The notes beneath the pieces were generated by a model, which saw nothing but the letters and a program-made list of their open reading frames with translations, was not told the origin of the DNA and did not search any database. 64,000 bases of DNA, from positions 124,001-188,000 of the forward strand of contig NZ_KB904351.1 of the NCBI RefSeq assembly GCF_000380045.1. Reading direction: 5' to 3'. Origin of the DNA: Streptococcus marimammalium DSM 18627 (GTDB lineage: Bacteria > Bacillota > Bacilli > Lactobacillales > Streptococcaceae). The position numbers and the translations under genes were made by a program. Shown here in pieces: positions 54,309-64,000 of the stretch. The stretch's first letter is position 1. Every line of letters begins with the position of its first letter.

Positions 54309-55397
54309 TTGAATTCTATCAAAAATAGTTATCACTTATTCTATTATATTTCTTTGATTTTTCTTACTTATCCACTCATTGTCATTCTTAATGGCTACTT
54401 GCCAATCTGGCACTTGGGTTTAATGATGATATTTGTTTTATCCTACTTATATCTAGTTATTAAGGGCTTAGAAAGGTACCATGTATTAGCTTGGTTTTAT
54501 ATGTTAGGTTATATCCTTTTTATGTGCCTTACGTTTGATATTGGCATTATTTGGTATTTTTTCTACACCACCAATTTACTGGTTTATCGTTTCCATGACC
54601 CATTTAAACATTATCGTCCCATTAGTTATTTACTGGCTATCAGTTTTCTAAACTCCTATCAATTATGGTTTGGTCAAAATATTGAAGAAACTTTATCTGC
54701 CATCTTTGTAAGTATTTTCATATTAAGTTTTTATTTTATCAGCTTGAGAATTCAAAATGAAGAAAAGCAAAAGGAAGAAATTGAGCAAAAAAATGCCTAT
54801 ATTAATGTCTTGATGGCTGAAAATGAGCGTAATCGTATTGGTCGTGACCTTCACGATACCTTAGGACATGTCTTTGCCATGATGACCATTAAATCAGAAT
54901 TAGCACTCAAACAATTAGAAAAAGGTCAGACAACTCATGTCGAAAAAGAATTAAAAGAACTGCACCAAATGAGTAAGGACTCGATGAGTGAGGTCAGAAG
55001 CATTATTAATAACCTTAAATTTAGAACAGTTTTAGAAGAACTTGAGACCATTGAAACACTTTTTGAGCTTGCTAACATCACTTTAACGATTGATAATCAA
55101 CTAAATTTAGACAACTTATCACCTGTGATTCAATCAACACTAACGATGCTTATTAGGGAGCTCGCAAACAATATTATCAAACATAGCCATGCTAAGAATT
55201 GCCGCATCAGCTTGTACAGAGAAAAAAACATCCTGCTAGTTGCTGAAGATGATGGTGTTGGTTTTTCAACCTTAAAAGGAGATGAGCTCTCATCCATTAA
55301 AGATAGACTAAGTCTTGTTAATGGTACCCTAAAAATAAGCTCATTAAAACAGCCTACACGCATTCAAATCTCTCTTAAAGAAGGAATCAAATCATGA
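54309..55397 (+). CDS. Sensor histidine kinase (NarL/DesK type)
   Basis: The 362-residue kinase has about five predicted N-terminal membrane spans (residues 10-155), a coiled linker (about 155-175), the HisKA_3 phosphoacceptor motif [15 protein letters not shown] with His182, and an HATPase domain ending with EDDGVGF. It starts with TTG 54309, 8 bases after GAGG, directly behind the permease. Its stop overlaps the regulator start by 4 bases. The membrane-embedded sensor with short loops suggests it senses a membrane property or the transporter itself. Confidence 0.9.
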   Translation: MNSIKNSYHLFYYISLIFLTYPLIVILNGYLPIWHLGLMMIFVLSYLYLVIKGLERYHVLAWFYMLGYILFMCLTFDIGIIWYFFYTTNLLVYRFHDPFKHYRPISYLLAISFLNSYQLWFGQNIEETLSAIFVSIFILSFYFISLRIQNEEKQKEEIEQKNAYINVLMAENERNRIGRDLHDTLGHVFAMMTIKSELALKQLEKGQTTHVEKELKELHQMSKDSMSEVRSIINNLKFRTVLEELETIETLFELANITLTIDNQLNLDNLSPVIQSTLTMLIRELANNIIKHSHAKNCRISLYREKNILLVAEDDGVGFSTLKGDELSSIKDRLSLVNGTLKISSLKQPTRIQISLKEGIKS

Positions 55398-55990
55398 AAT
55401 TATTAGTCGCAGAAGACCAAGCCATGTTAAGAGATGCTCTTTGCCAATTACTATTAATGGAAGATGATGTCGATCTTATTTTGCAAGCTTCAAATGGTCA
55501 AGAAGCCATTGATATCTTATCAAAAGAAAGTGTTGATGTGGCTATTTTAGATATTGAAATGCCCTATAAAACAGGTCTTGATGTTTTAGAGTGGGTGAGA
55601 AGTCACATTGATTTAAAAGTGATTATTCTAACAACTTTTAAACGAACAGGCTATTTTAAAAGGGCCTTAGAAGCTCAGGTCGATGCCTTTGTTTTAAAAG
55701 ACCGTTCAGCATCTGAATTAATGGGAACGATTCACACTGTTTTAGCGGGTAAAAAAGAGTACTCACCTGAATTAGTGGAGGGAATGGCTTTTACGACAAA
55801 TCCTTTAAGTCAAAGAGAAATAGCTATTTTAGAATTGGTTTCTAAAGGTTGCTCGAACGAGGAAATTGCTAAATCCTTATTTCTTTCAAATGGTACTGTC
55901 AGAAACTATTTGACGAGTATTTTCAACAAATTATCTGCCAATAACCGCACCCAAGCTGTCCAAATAGCGCGTGAAAATAGCTGGCTATAA
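55394..55990 (+). CDS. NarL-family response regulator
   Basis: The 198-residue regulator has a receiver domain with the acidic pair EDQ near residue 8 and the phosphoacceptor Asp53 in VAILDIEMP, followed by a LuxR-type helix-turn-helix ([36 protein letters not shown] region, about 135-170). It pairs with the kinase just upstream and probably controls the ABC exporter operon, as in DesKR or YvfTU. AAGGAATC precedes the ATG. Confidence 0.93.
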   Translation: MKLLVAEDQAMLRDALCQLLLMEDDVDLILQASNGQEAIDILSKESVDVAILDIEMPYKTGLDVLEWVRSHIDLKVIILTTFKRTGYFKRALEAQVDAFVLKDRSASELMGTIHTVLAGKKEYSPELVEGMAFTTNPLSQREIAILELVSKGCSNEEIAKSLFLSNGTVRNYLTSIFNKLSANNRTQAVQIARENSWL

Positions 55991-56015
55991 TTCTTCATAA
56001 ATGAGAGGAGTATTA

Positions 56016-56402
56016 ATGACAAACCATCATTTAAAAAAAGCTCAAAAAGTGTGGGCCTATCACAAATATTGGGTAATGGGGCATTCTCAATATCACTATA
56101 ATCAGATACGTCTCTTGTTTAAAGGTAATGACTGGTCAACTGAAAAAGAAAAGTCTTTTTTGACTTATCTTGATGAAGTAAAAAAAATAGCACCAACGAA
56201 AGAGACGCTAACAACTGCTTATCAACATATGTGGGGCTATTTTAAAAAGGAAGCGACAGTGACTGAAAAGACATCCTACAAAACCTACATTGAAAATGCT
56301 TTTTATTATCAAAAAGAATTAGAACAATTGATTAAAACTTTAGCTACAAAATACAAAAAAAATTATATTTGCCAGTCAAAATTTTTTGATGACGGTTTTT
56401 AA
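56016..56402 (+). CDS. YbgA-like DUF1722 protein
   Basis: The cytosolic protein of about 128 residues begins with the KAQKVWAYHKYWVMGHSQYHY region. In many genomes the DUF1722 domain is fused to a DUF523 (TudS desulfidase) domain; here it stands alone. The function is not established. GAGAGGAG before ATG 56016 marks the start. The gene follows the response regulator after 25 bases and shares a terminator with the convergent GtrA gene. Confidence 0.72.
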   Translation: MTNHHLKKAQKVWAYHKYWVMGHSQYHYNQIRLLFKGNDWSTEKEKSFLTYLDEVKKIAPTKETLTTAYQHMWGYFKKEATVTEKTSYKTYIENAFYYQKELEQLIKTLATKYKKNYICQSKFFDDGF

Positions 56403-56432
56403 AAAACTAAACCAAAACAGTTTAGTTTTTTT
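56402..56432. terminator. Bidirectional terminator between ybgA-like and gtrA-like genes
   Basis: The stem AAACTAAAC / GTTTAGTTT with loop CAAAACA has T-rich tails on both strands. Confidence 0.88.
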
Positions 56433-56874
56433 TATCTTTAAAAATTAAAAACTTACTTAAAAGGTAATTTAATATTAAAATAGCAATTTGTGAAAGAATA
56501 GTTTCAATTAAATTAACCATTCTCAAATCATTATCAACAAATTTCCCGATTAAATTAGGATAGTAATCAACAAAGAATAAGGCTAAAAAACCATCTAAAA
56601 TAAGAGTGGAAATTCTAGCGAAAAAGAACTGAAATAAGCGTTTCAATCGCCCTTTTTGTGCTTGTTGAAAAACATAGCGATCATTAACGAAAAAAGCAAA
56701 TAAAATAGCAATAACATTAGCTATTAAAGTAGAAATAAGAGCTTGGTTTAACTGGAGAAATAAAGCAGTTCGACTAACAAAATAAATCATTGTTGTTAGT
56801 ACACCAAAAAATAAATATTTTATCAACTCCATAGACCAGAGTTTTTTAATAAAAGTAATTAATTGTGATTTCAT
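56422..56874 (-). CDS. GtrA-family membrane protein
   Basis: The 150-residue protein has four predicted helices (about 20-40, 48-66, 85-105 and 120-140). The opening SMELIKYLFFGVLTTMIYF and NDRYVFQQ are those of the GtrA flippase-like family, which flips polyprenyl-linked sugars or assists cell-envelope glycosylation. The lipid substrate is unknown. It is transcribed alone, away from queT. Confidence 0.85.
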   Translation of the reverse strand: MKSQLITFIKKLWSMELIKYLFFGVLTTMIYFVSRTALFLQLNQALISTLIANVIAILFAFFVNDRYVFQQAQKGRLKRLFQFFFARISTLILDGFLALFFVDYYPNLIGKFVDNDLRMVNLIETILSQIAILILNYLLSKFLIFKDKKN

Positions 56875-56944
56875 ATCATTATTTTACCAAAAGATTTGAA
56901 AATTAAATACTAATTTTGTTTTATACTTATTAAAATGTCACTTA

Positions 56945-56976
56945 TAACATCTTTATTTTTTTTTATAAAGATGTTA
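56945..56976. repeat. Perfect 12-bp inverted repeat in the queT promoter region
   Basis: TAACATCTTTAT and its exact complement ATAAAGATGTTA are separated by eight T residues. The right arm overlaps the -10 TACAAT at 56975-56980, so an operator is possible. Confidence 0.7.
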
Positions 56977-57000
56977 CAATAGTAGAGTTGTTTATCAACC

Positions 57001-57058
57001 CTTGGTGCTTATTTCCCTTTCACCAAGCATATTACACGTGGTTAAGCCACTAAAGGAG
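57001..57058 (+). promoter_or_regulatory. preQ1-II riboswitch before queT
   Basis: CTTGGTG (57001-57007) pairs with CACCAAG (57021-57027); the conserved core GCATATTACACG and a hairpin GTGG-TTAA-GCCAC follow, ending with the ribosome site AAAGGAG. This is the streptococcal COG4708/preQ1-II layout, which lowers translation when preQ1 is abundant. Confidence 0.92.
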
Positions 57059-57064
57059 AAGAAA

Positions 57065-57574
57065 ATGAAACCATTAACAACAAAAGATTACTTACACATT
57101 TCAGTAGTTGCTGCTATTTATATTGTATTGACAATTATGCCCCCACTAAATGCTATTAGTTTTGGCGCTTATCAATTTCGCGTCTCAGAAATGTTAAACT
57201 TTCTTGGGTTTTATAATAGGAAATACATTATTGCAGTTACCATTGGTTGTATGATTTCAAATTTTTATAGCTTTGGTGTGATAGATGTTTTTGTTGGTGG
57301 TTTATCCACCCTAATCTTTGTGACACTTGGCATTAAACTTTTTAGAAAATATCAAAATGACTACTTGTTAAATGGTTTAATATCGAAAGGTTTTCTTTAT
57401 TTTTCCATCTTTTTTGCAGCTAGTATGATAACAATTGCCTTTGAACTTCACTATTTATTTGGTGCTCCGTTTTTGCTTACCTGGTTTACAACTGGTACTG
57501 GAGAATTACTGTCTTTACTAGTGGGTGCTGTCGTTATTGAAAAAATATCTAAAACAATTGACTTTACAAAATAA
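57065..57574 (+). CDS. queT: QueT, queuosine precursor transporter
   Basis: The 169-residue membrane protein is an ECF-type substrate-specificity component of the COG4708 family with six predicted helices (centred near 18, 40, 65, 85, 115 and 145). Segments ISFGAYQFRVSEMLNF and TTGTGELLSLLVG are diagnostic. It imports preQ1 or a related queuosine precursor with the shared ECF energy module. The start is ATG 57065; a frame from 57002 would begin inside the riboswitch. Regulation by the preQ1-II riboswitch supports the substrate. Confidence 0.95.
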   Translation: MKPLTTKDYLHISVVAAIYIVLTIMPPLNAISFGAYQFRVSEMLNFLGFYNRKYIIAVTIGCMISNFYSFGVIDVFVGGLSTLIFVTLGIKLFRKYQNDYLLNGLISKGFLYFSIFFAASMITIAFELHYLFGAPFLLTWFTTGTGELLSLLVGAVVIEKISKTIDFTK

Positions 57575-57575
57575 G

Positions 57576-57600
57576 CGCTCTCATTCGAGAGCGTTTTTTA
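57576..57600 (+). terminator. Terminator of queT
   Basis: The stem CGCTCTC-ATTC-GAGAGCG is followed by six T residues. Confidence 0.95.
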
Positions 57601-57614
57601 TCTGAATATGATAA

Positions 57615-59579
<1,965 letters not shown>

Positions 59580-59600
59580 ATTTTATAAAATGAGGTCATT

Positions 59601-60641
59601 ATGAAAAAACAAAAAAGGGCACGTTTGATTTATAACCCCATTTCGGGTCAAGAAATTATCAAAAAAAATGTAGCTGATATTTTAACTATTTTAGAAGGAT
59701 TTGGCTATGAAACAAGTGCTTTTCAAACAACTCCGGAACTAGATTCCGCCAAAAATGAAGCAAGGCGTGCAGCTATTTCTGGTTTTGATTTAATTGTCGC
59801 TGCAGGTGGTGATGGCACTATTAATGAAGTTGTTAATGGGATAGCACCATTAGATAAAAGACCCAAAATGGCTATTATCCCGACAGGAACCACTAATGAC
59901 TTTGCTAGAGCTTTAAAAATTCCAAGAGGAAATCCTTTGAAAGCCGCTCAATTAATTGGTAAAAATCGTACATTAAACATGGATATAGGTAAAGCATTTG
60001 GAGATACTTATTTTATTAATATTGCTGCAGCCGGTAGTTTAACAGAACTGACTTATAGTGTTCCAAGCCAATTAAAAACAATGTTTGGTTATTTGGCTTA
60101 TCTGGCAAAAGGAGTTGAACTCTTGCCAAGACTTAGCCTTATTCCTGTTAAAATTTTTCATGATCATGGTATTTTTGAAGGTAAAGTTTCAATGATTTTT
60201 GCTGCTTTAACCAATTCAGTTGGTGGTTTTGAACAAATAGCTCCAGATGCTAGATTAGATGATGGTAATTTCACATTAATTCTTGTCAAAACTGCCAATC
60301 TTTTTGAAATTGTTCACCTTCTTCGCTTAATGTTAATGGGTGGAAAACATATTGATCATAAGCATATTGAGTATATTAAAACTAGTCAAATGATTATCGA
60401 ACCTCAAACTAATCAAAAAGTAATGATTAATTTAGATGGTGAATATGGTGGAGTTGCACCTCTTAAATTAGAAAATTTAAAGAATCATATTACTTTTTAT
60501 ACTAATATTGATGGTATAGAAGATGAAACTATTAGTTTTGATCAAGATGAATTAGTGTTAGAAGCAATTGCTCAAAAATTTGCTCATGAAGTTGATGATT
60601 TAAATCAACAAATGAATAGGGATGAAGGAAAAAAAGATTAA
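59601..60641 (+). CDS. Diacylglycerol/lipid kinase of the DagK/YegS family
   Basis: The 346-residue cytosolic kinase has the DAGK catalytic motif VAAGGDGTINEVVNGIA (about residues 63-79) and IIPTGTTNDFARAL (about 94-107), followed by the second beta-rich domain and an acidic tail of about 50 residues (residues 296-346). In Firmicutes DgkB/DagK returns diacylglycerol released by lipoteichoic acid synthesis to phospholipid. The extra acidic C-terminus is common in streptococcal homologues. The start is ATG 59601. Confidence 0.92.
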   Translation: MKKQKRARLIYNPISGQEIIKKNVADILTILEGFGYETSAFQTTPELDSAKNEARRAAISGFDLIVAAGGDGTINEVVNGIAPLDKRPKMAIIPTGTTNDFARALKIPRGNPLKAAQLIGKNRTLNMDIGKAFGDTYFINIAAAGSLTELTYSVPSQLKTMFGYLAYLAKGVELLPRLSLIPVKIFHDHGIFEGKVSMIFAALTNSVGGFEQIAPDARLDDGNFTLILVKTANLFEIVHLLRLMLMGGKHIDHKHIEYIKTSQMIIEPQTNQKVMINLDGEYGGVAPLKLENLKNHITFYTNIDGIEDETISFDQDELVLEAIAQKFAHEVDDLNQQMNRDEGKKD

Positions 60642-60674
60642 AACTAAAGTAGATAGTATAATGATTGAAGCGAT

Positions 60675-60779
60675 ATGAAAGTACCCGATTGTACTTCTAA
60701 TGATGTGATTAACTTTGATGATGATTATGAAAAGCAAGAAGATGATTGGAATTTGAATAAAAAAGGAAAGTTTCATTAA
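60675..60779 (+). CDS. Possible 34-residue acidic peptide or gene remnant
   Basis: An open frame of 34 codons (MKVPDCTSND near the start, EDDWNLNKKGKFH at the end) lies just after the lipid kinase. It has no ribosome site and no recognisable domain. It may be a remnant of a larger gene in this decayed region. Confidence 0.2.
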   Translation: MKVPDCTSNDVINFDDDYEKQEDDWNLNKKGKFH

Positions 60780-60867
60780 TAGCTTTATGATGAAATAAAC
60801 ATTATAGTTATTTATTCAGGTAAGGATATTATGATAAGATAGATTAGAATTTAAGGAAGGTAATCAT

Positions 60868-61412
60868 TTGAGATATATACTTTTATTGCGTGGTATTAAT
60901 GTGGGTGGAAAGAATAAAGTAGCGATGAGTGAATTAAAAAATTATTGTTAAGTGCCGGCTATGAGGATGTTGATTCTTATATTAATAGTGGAAATTTATT
61001 TTTCGGTAGTGATCAAAACCGAGAAAGTTGCATATCTAACATAAGGCATATCTTAGAAAGTGCTTACGATTTTTCTATCCCTTTTTCGTTGCTTACCAAA
61101 GAAGAATATTTGAAAGAAAGAGAAGAATTGCCTGATTGGTGGGAAGGAGAGATGGCAAGAAGAGATGTGTTGTTCTTTTCGTCCAACTCAGATAAATCAG
61201 GTATTCTTGATTTCATAGATAAAACTACATTTTGTAATGAGATAGTGTATGTGGGAAAACAAGGAGTATTTTGGGGAAAGTATGATGAGGCTGAGTACTT
61301 GAAATCCACTTATTATAAAGAATTAATGAAGCAAGATTTTTATAAGGAAATAACAATCAGAAGCGGAAAAACATTTGAAAAGATTGCAGAAATTCTGGAG
61401 AAAGAAATCTAA
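60868..61412 (+). pseudogene. DUF1697 protein gene with a single-base frameshift
   Basis: The reading starts at TTG 60868 after AAGGAAGG with the DUF1697 N-terminus LLLRGINVGGKNKVAMSELKN, which then hits TAA at 60949. The conserved LLSAGYEDVDSYINSGNLFF continues in the +2-shifted frame from 60945 to the stop at 61412. Loss of one T near 60943 (AATTATTG for AATTTATTG) explains the break. The remainder, including FGSDQN, PFSLLTKEEY and the C-terminal helix, is intact. DUF1697 proteins have no established role. It could be a recent inactivation or a sequencing error. Confidence 0.85.
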
Positions 61413-61452
61413 TTTCTAATTTGTCGAAGTAACACAATTAAACATTATTACT

Positions 61453-61490
61453 AAGAGGAAGTATACGCACATAGTAATTACTTCTTTTTT
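61453..61490 (+). terminator. Terminator-like hairpin after the DUF1697 pseudogene
   Basis: AAGAGGAAGTA pairs with TACTTCTTTTT (two G-T wobbles) around a 15-base loop, followed by T-rich sequence. Confidence 0.6.
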
Positions 61491-61532
61491 GATATCAAGA
61501 AATAAAGAAAAAATCATGGAAACAAAGAAAAA

Positions 61533-61658
61533 GTGACGTTACCTATTGAAGAAAAAATCATAATACAAGAAAAGATGGCACAAAAGAATAGTCACGAACT
61601 GAAATTCTTAAAACAAAAAGCACGTGATAGGAAAAATTATGAGAAGGAGTTATTTTAA
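61533..61658 (+). pseudogene. Unidentified gene fragment, about 41 codons
   Basis: From GTG 61533 an open frame reads a lysine- and glutamate-rich helix (EEKIIIQEKMAQKN ... LKQKARDRKNYEKELF) to TAA 61656. It has no ribosome site and looks like the C-terminal end of a longer coding sequence whose upstream part is missing or out of frame. I do not recognise the family. Confidence 0.3.
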
Positions 61659-61755
61659 ATCATTATTACAGTGAGAGAGAAAACTCATGTTTTAAATGAC
61701 AACTTCTTAATTAGATGCACATCTTTGTTTTTTAACTATTCTTTTTAAGTTATAT

Positions 61756-61784
61756 TTGACAAACTTAAAAAATAGGACTACACT
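61756..61784 (+). promoter_or_regulatory. Promoter of the atp operon
   Basis: TTGACA (61756-61761), a 17-bp spacer and TACACT (61779-61784), about 40 bases before atpE. Confidence 0.8.
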
Positions 61785-61824
61785 AGATTGGTAAAAATAT
61801 TTTAAAAATAAGGAGTATTTTCAA

Positions 61825-62025
61825 ATGACATTAGGTATTTTAGCTTTAGGGATTGCCTGTTTTGGAGTAAGTCTTGCAGAGGGTTACTTGGTTTCAAATT
61901 TCATGAAGGCTGTTTCTCGTCAACCGGAATTATTTGATAAATTAAGACCTATCATTTTCCTTGGTATTGGCTTTATTGAAGGAACATTCTTTGTTACTTT
62001 AGGGATGTCATTATTCCTTAAATAA
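61825..62025 (+). CDS. atpE: F1Fo ATP synthase subunit c
   Basis: The 66-residue proteolipid has two helices joined by the polar loop RQP (residues 32-34). The ion-binding carboxylate is Glu52 in GIGFIEGTFF. It forms the rotor ring that translocates protons. In streptococci the complex works mainly as an ATP-driven proton pump for acid tolerance. GGAG precedes the ATG. The gene is first, before atpB, as in other streptococci (order c, a, b, delta, alpha). Confidence 0.97.
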   Translation: MTLGILALGIACFGVSLAEGYLVSNFMKAVSRQPELFDKLRPIIFLGIGFIEGTFFVTLGMSLFLK

Positions 62026-62064
62026 TAGATGACTATGCAATTTGTAGAAAGAAGGTGGACTTAG

Positions 62065-62769
62065 TTGGAATCAGAAATGCCAATTATTAATATCGGGCCA
62101 GTTGCTTTTGATTTGACCATACTTATCATGTCTGCTTTAATTGTTATTCTTGTCTTTTCTTTAGTGTTTTGGGCTAGTCGTAATATGACACTAAAACCTA
62201 AAGGAAAACAAAATGTTCTTGAGTATGTTTATGATTTTGTTTTTGGTGTTATTAAGGGAGAACTTGGTGAGAAACTTGGAAAACAATTCACACCATTTTT
62301 CTTTGTGGTGTTTACTTTTTTGCTCTTTGCCAATAATTTGGGCTTAATGACAAAAATTCAAACCCCTAATGGTTATAACTGGTGGGGCTCACCAACCTCT
62401 AATATGGCTTTTGACTTTGCCCTATCTATTTTAATGTCAATTATCATTCAATACCAAGCCATAAAAATAAAAGGGATTAAGCATTATATCAAAGGTTTCA
62501 TTACCCCGATTGCTATGACTCCCATGAACATATTAGAAGAAGTGACCAATATTGTGTCGTTATCACTACGTCTTTATGGTAATATTTTCTCGGGAGAGAT
62601 TTTACTATCGTTACTGTTGCAAATGGCTAATCAAAGTGTTTTTCTTGCCCCATTTGCTTTAGGGATGAATATTGTATGGGTAGGTTTTTCAGCCTTCATT
62701 TCATGTTTGCAGGCTTATGTCTTTATACTACTTACTTCTATTTATCTCGGAAAAAAAGTAAATAGTTAG
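62065..62769 (+). CDS. atpB: F1Fo ATP synthase subunit a
   Basis: The 234-residue membrane stator subunit provides the proton half-channels. The essential arginine lies in SLSLRLYGNIFSGEI (about residues 164-178), and the C-terminal helices contain the GFSAFISCLQAYVFILLTSIYL segment region. About five or six spans are predicted. The start is TTG 62065, 6 bases after AAGGTGG; ATG 62077 would trim four residues and lacks better spacing. Confidence 0.95.
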   Translation: MESEMPIINIGPVAFDLTILIMSALIVILVFSLVFWASRNMTLKPKGKQNVLEYVYDFVFGVIKGELGEKLGKQFTPFFFVVFTFLLFANNLGLMTKIQTPNGYNWWGSPTSNMAFDFALSILMSIIIQYQAIKIKGIKHYIKGFITPIAMTPMNILEEVTNIVSLSLRLYGNIFSGEILLSLLLQMANQSVFLAPFALGMNIVWVGFSAFISCLQAYVFILLTSIYLGKKVNS

Positions 62770-62787
62770 TAAGAAAGGAAGTAGATT

Positions 62788-63294
62788 ATGTATATTTTAT
62801 CAACAGTAGGAATTAATATCTTAATTGGAAACTTTATCATTGTGACAGGTAGTTTTCTTATTTTATTAGTACTTATCAAAAAGTTTGCTTGGGGGAAACT
62901 CCTTGCTATCTTTGAAGAACGTGAAAAAAGAATTTCCAATGATATTGATAGTGCTGAACATGCTAAGGTAAGAGCAGAAAAATTAGCTAACAAACGCGAA
63001 GTTGCATTAAATGAAGCCAAGCGTGAAGCCAATAAAATCATTGATAATGCTAAAGAAATTAGTCATGAACAAGGTAATAAGATTATCTCTGAAGCAAAAG
63101 AAACAGCTGATTTAATAAAAGATAAGGCCCATCAAGATATTGTAAGAGAAAAAGAAGAGGCACTTACAAGCATTAAAAGCGAAGTGACTCATTTAACAAT
63201 TTTGCTAGCTGAAAAATTTCTCAACGAACACCTTGATGAATCTTCTAAAAGTCAATTAGTTAATGATTATCTAGATAAATTAGGAGAAGCTTAA
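62788..63294 (+). CDS. atpF: F1Fo ATP synthase subunit b
   Basis: The 168-residue subunit has one N-terminal membrane helix (about 7-30) and a long charged coiled coil (about 40-150) that forms the peripheral stalk. The junction KKFAWGKLLAIFEEREKRISNDI is typical of the family. GGAAG precedes the ATG. The stop codon shares its last base with the atpH start, so the two are coupled. Confidence 0.95.
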   Translation: MYILSTVGINILIGNFIIVTGSFLILLVLIKKFAWGKLLAIFEEREKRISNDIDSAEHAKVRAEKLANKREVALNEAKREANKIIDNAKEISHEQGNKIISEAKETADLIKDKAHQDIVREKEEALTSIKSEVTHLTILLAEKFLNEHLDESSKSQLVNDYLDKLGEA

Positions 63295-63830
63295 TGAACA
63301 AAAAAAATTATCGTCTCATTGAGCAATATGCTAAAAGTCTTGTTGAGATTGCTATTGAAAAAAATATTGTTGCTGTGATTGAAGAAGATATTTATAGCAT
63401 ATTAACGATTTGCCATGAAAATCATTTAGTAAAGTATTTTGCGGATCTTAGTATTGCTTCTACTAATAAAATAAAATTAGTAAGGCTTTTTCAAAAATCT
63501 CAATCTGAATATTTGAACAACTTTCTTGAAATTATTATTCATAACGATAGAGTTGCCTTTCTTGTTCCTATTTTTGAAAAAGTTTTAGAACATTTATCAC
63601 GTCAAACCAATACTTTTGATGTCAAGGTTATCACTGCTATATCTTTGACACCATTGCAAAGAGAACGTCTTTTAGTGCTTGTTGCTCAAAAGTTTAATTT
63701 AAAGCCTAGACGTTTAATAGAAGAAATTGACGAAGATTTAATTGGTGGCTTCGTTATTTCTGCAAATAATAAGGTAATTGATACCAGTATTCGTCGTCAA
63801 TTACAAACATTAAAAATGAAATTAAAATAG
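63294..63830 (+). CDS. atpH: F1Fo ATP synthase subunit delta
   Basis: The 178-residue soluble subunit joins the stalk b subunits to the F1 head. The opening RLIEQYAKSLVEIAI and the C-terminal DEDLIGGFVISANNKVIDTSIRRQLQTL match the delta/OSCP family (domain at about residues 8-175). It overlaps atpF by one base and precedes atpA by 15 bases. Confidence 0.95.
   Translation: MNKKNYRLIEQYAKSLVEIAIEKNIVAVIEEDIYSILTICHENHLVKYFADLSIASTNKIKLVRLFQKSQSEYLNNFLEIIIHNDRVAFLVPIFEKVLEHLSRQTNTFDVKVITAISLTPLQRERLLVLVAQKFNLKPRRLIEEIDEDLIGGFVISANNKVIDTSIRRQLQTLKMKLK

Positions 63831-64000
<170 letters not shown>

Noticed and set aside
57002-57064. N-terminal extension of QueT from an upstream start.
   Set aside because: The bases are the preQ1-II riboswitch, and ATG 57065 has an ideal ribosome site.

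Overview
The window comes from a low-GC Gram-positive genome that is almost certainly a Streptococcus. The evidence is the streptococcal gene content (RNase J2, RqcH/PavA, SpxR, MutX, the 286-residue methionine aminopeptidase, a Pht-like histidine-triad lipoprotein), the c-a-b-delta-alpha order of the F1Fo ATPase genes, and two lactic-acid-bacterial riboswitches (SMK box before metK, preQ1-II before queT). The low GC and overall content resemble the pyogenic/S. uberis-S. parauberis-S. iniae side of the genus; this species-level guess is inference only.

Layout. 1-8332: end of eno, ndk, mutX, a broken second Nudix gene, an AI-2E-family permease with a TPR protein, rqcH, rnjB and mscL. 8412-12810: primase and primary sigma factor operon (dnaG-rpoD-DUF59), then an Xre regulator/membrane protein pair with a palindromic operator. 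12856-16698: class Ib ribonucleotide reductase operon nrdHIEF (minus strand) behind two NrdR boxes. 16868-24642: ptsHI, the peptidoglycan deacetylase pgdA, a DEAD-box helicase, udk, msrC and dnaX. 24666-33805: an accessory catabolic island (below). 33967-38489: DUF3272, birA, a zinc-type lipoprotein, metK and murA. 38535-48773: maltodextrin locus malXCDK / malR / malQP. 48935-52572: an acetyltransferase, spxR, map and a YihY protein. 52682-55990: an ABC-2 exporter with its own two-component system. 56016-60641: YbgA-like and GtrA-like proteins, queT, ligA and a lipid kinase. 60642-61755: a decayed stretch with a frameshifted DUF1697 gene and fragments. 61756-64000: atpEBFHA, with atpA running off the end.

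The most interesting region is 24666-33805. A PucR-family regulator faces a + strand operon encoding one 1004-residue polypeptide that fuses FdrA/AllF to YlbE/AllG, then AllH, an MFS carrier, a dicarboxylate-type symporter and an AllD-type ureidoglycolate dehydrogenase. From what is known of the E. coli proteins, this should oxidise ureidoglycolate to oxalurate and split oxalurate with phosphate into oxamate and carbamoyl phosphate, a route to ATP if a carbamate kinase is present elsewhere. The divergent promoter region carries a perfect palindrome and a perfect-consensus cre site. Two near-identical intrinsic terminators bracket the island, between dnaX and the DUF3272/birA housekeeping block.

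Regulation can be read unusually directly in this window: an AdcR-type zinc operator on the start of a histidine-triad lipoprotein gene, paired NrdR boxes, matching MalR/cre operators inside the spacers of the malX and malQ promoters, SMK and preQ1-II riboswitches, and promoters that place the start codon at or near the transcription start (leaderless mRNA candidates).
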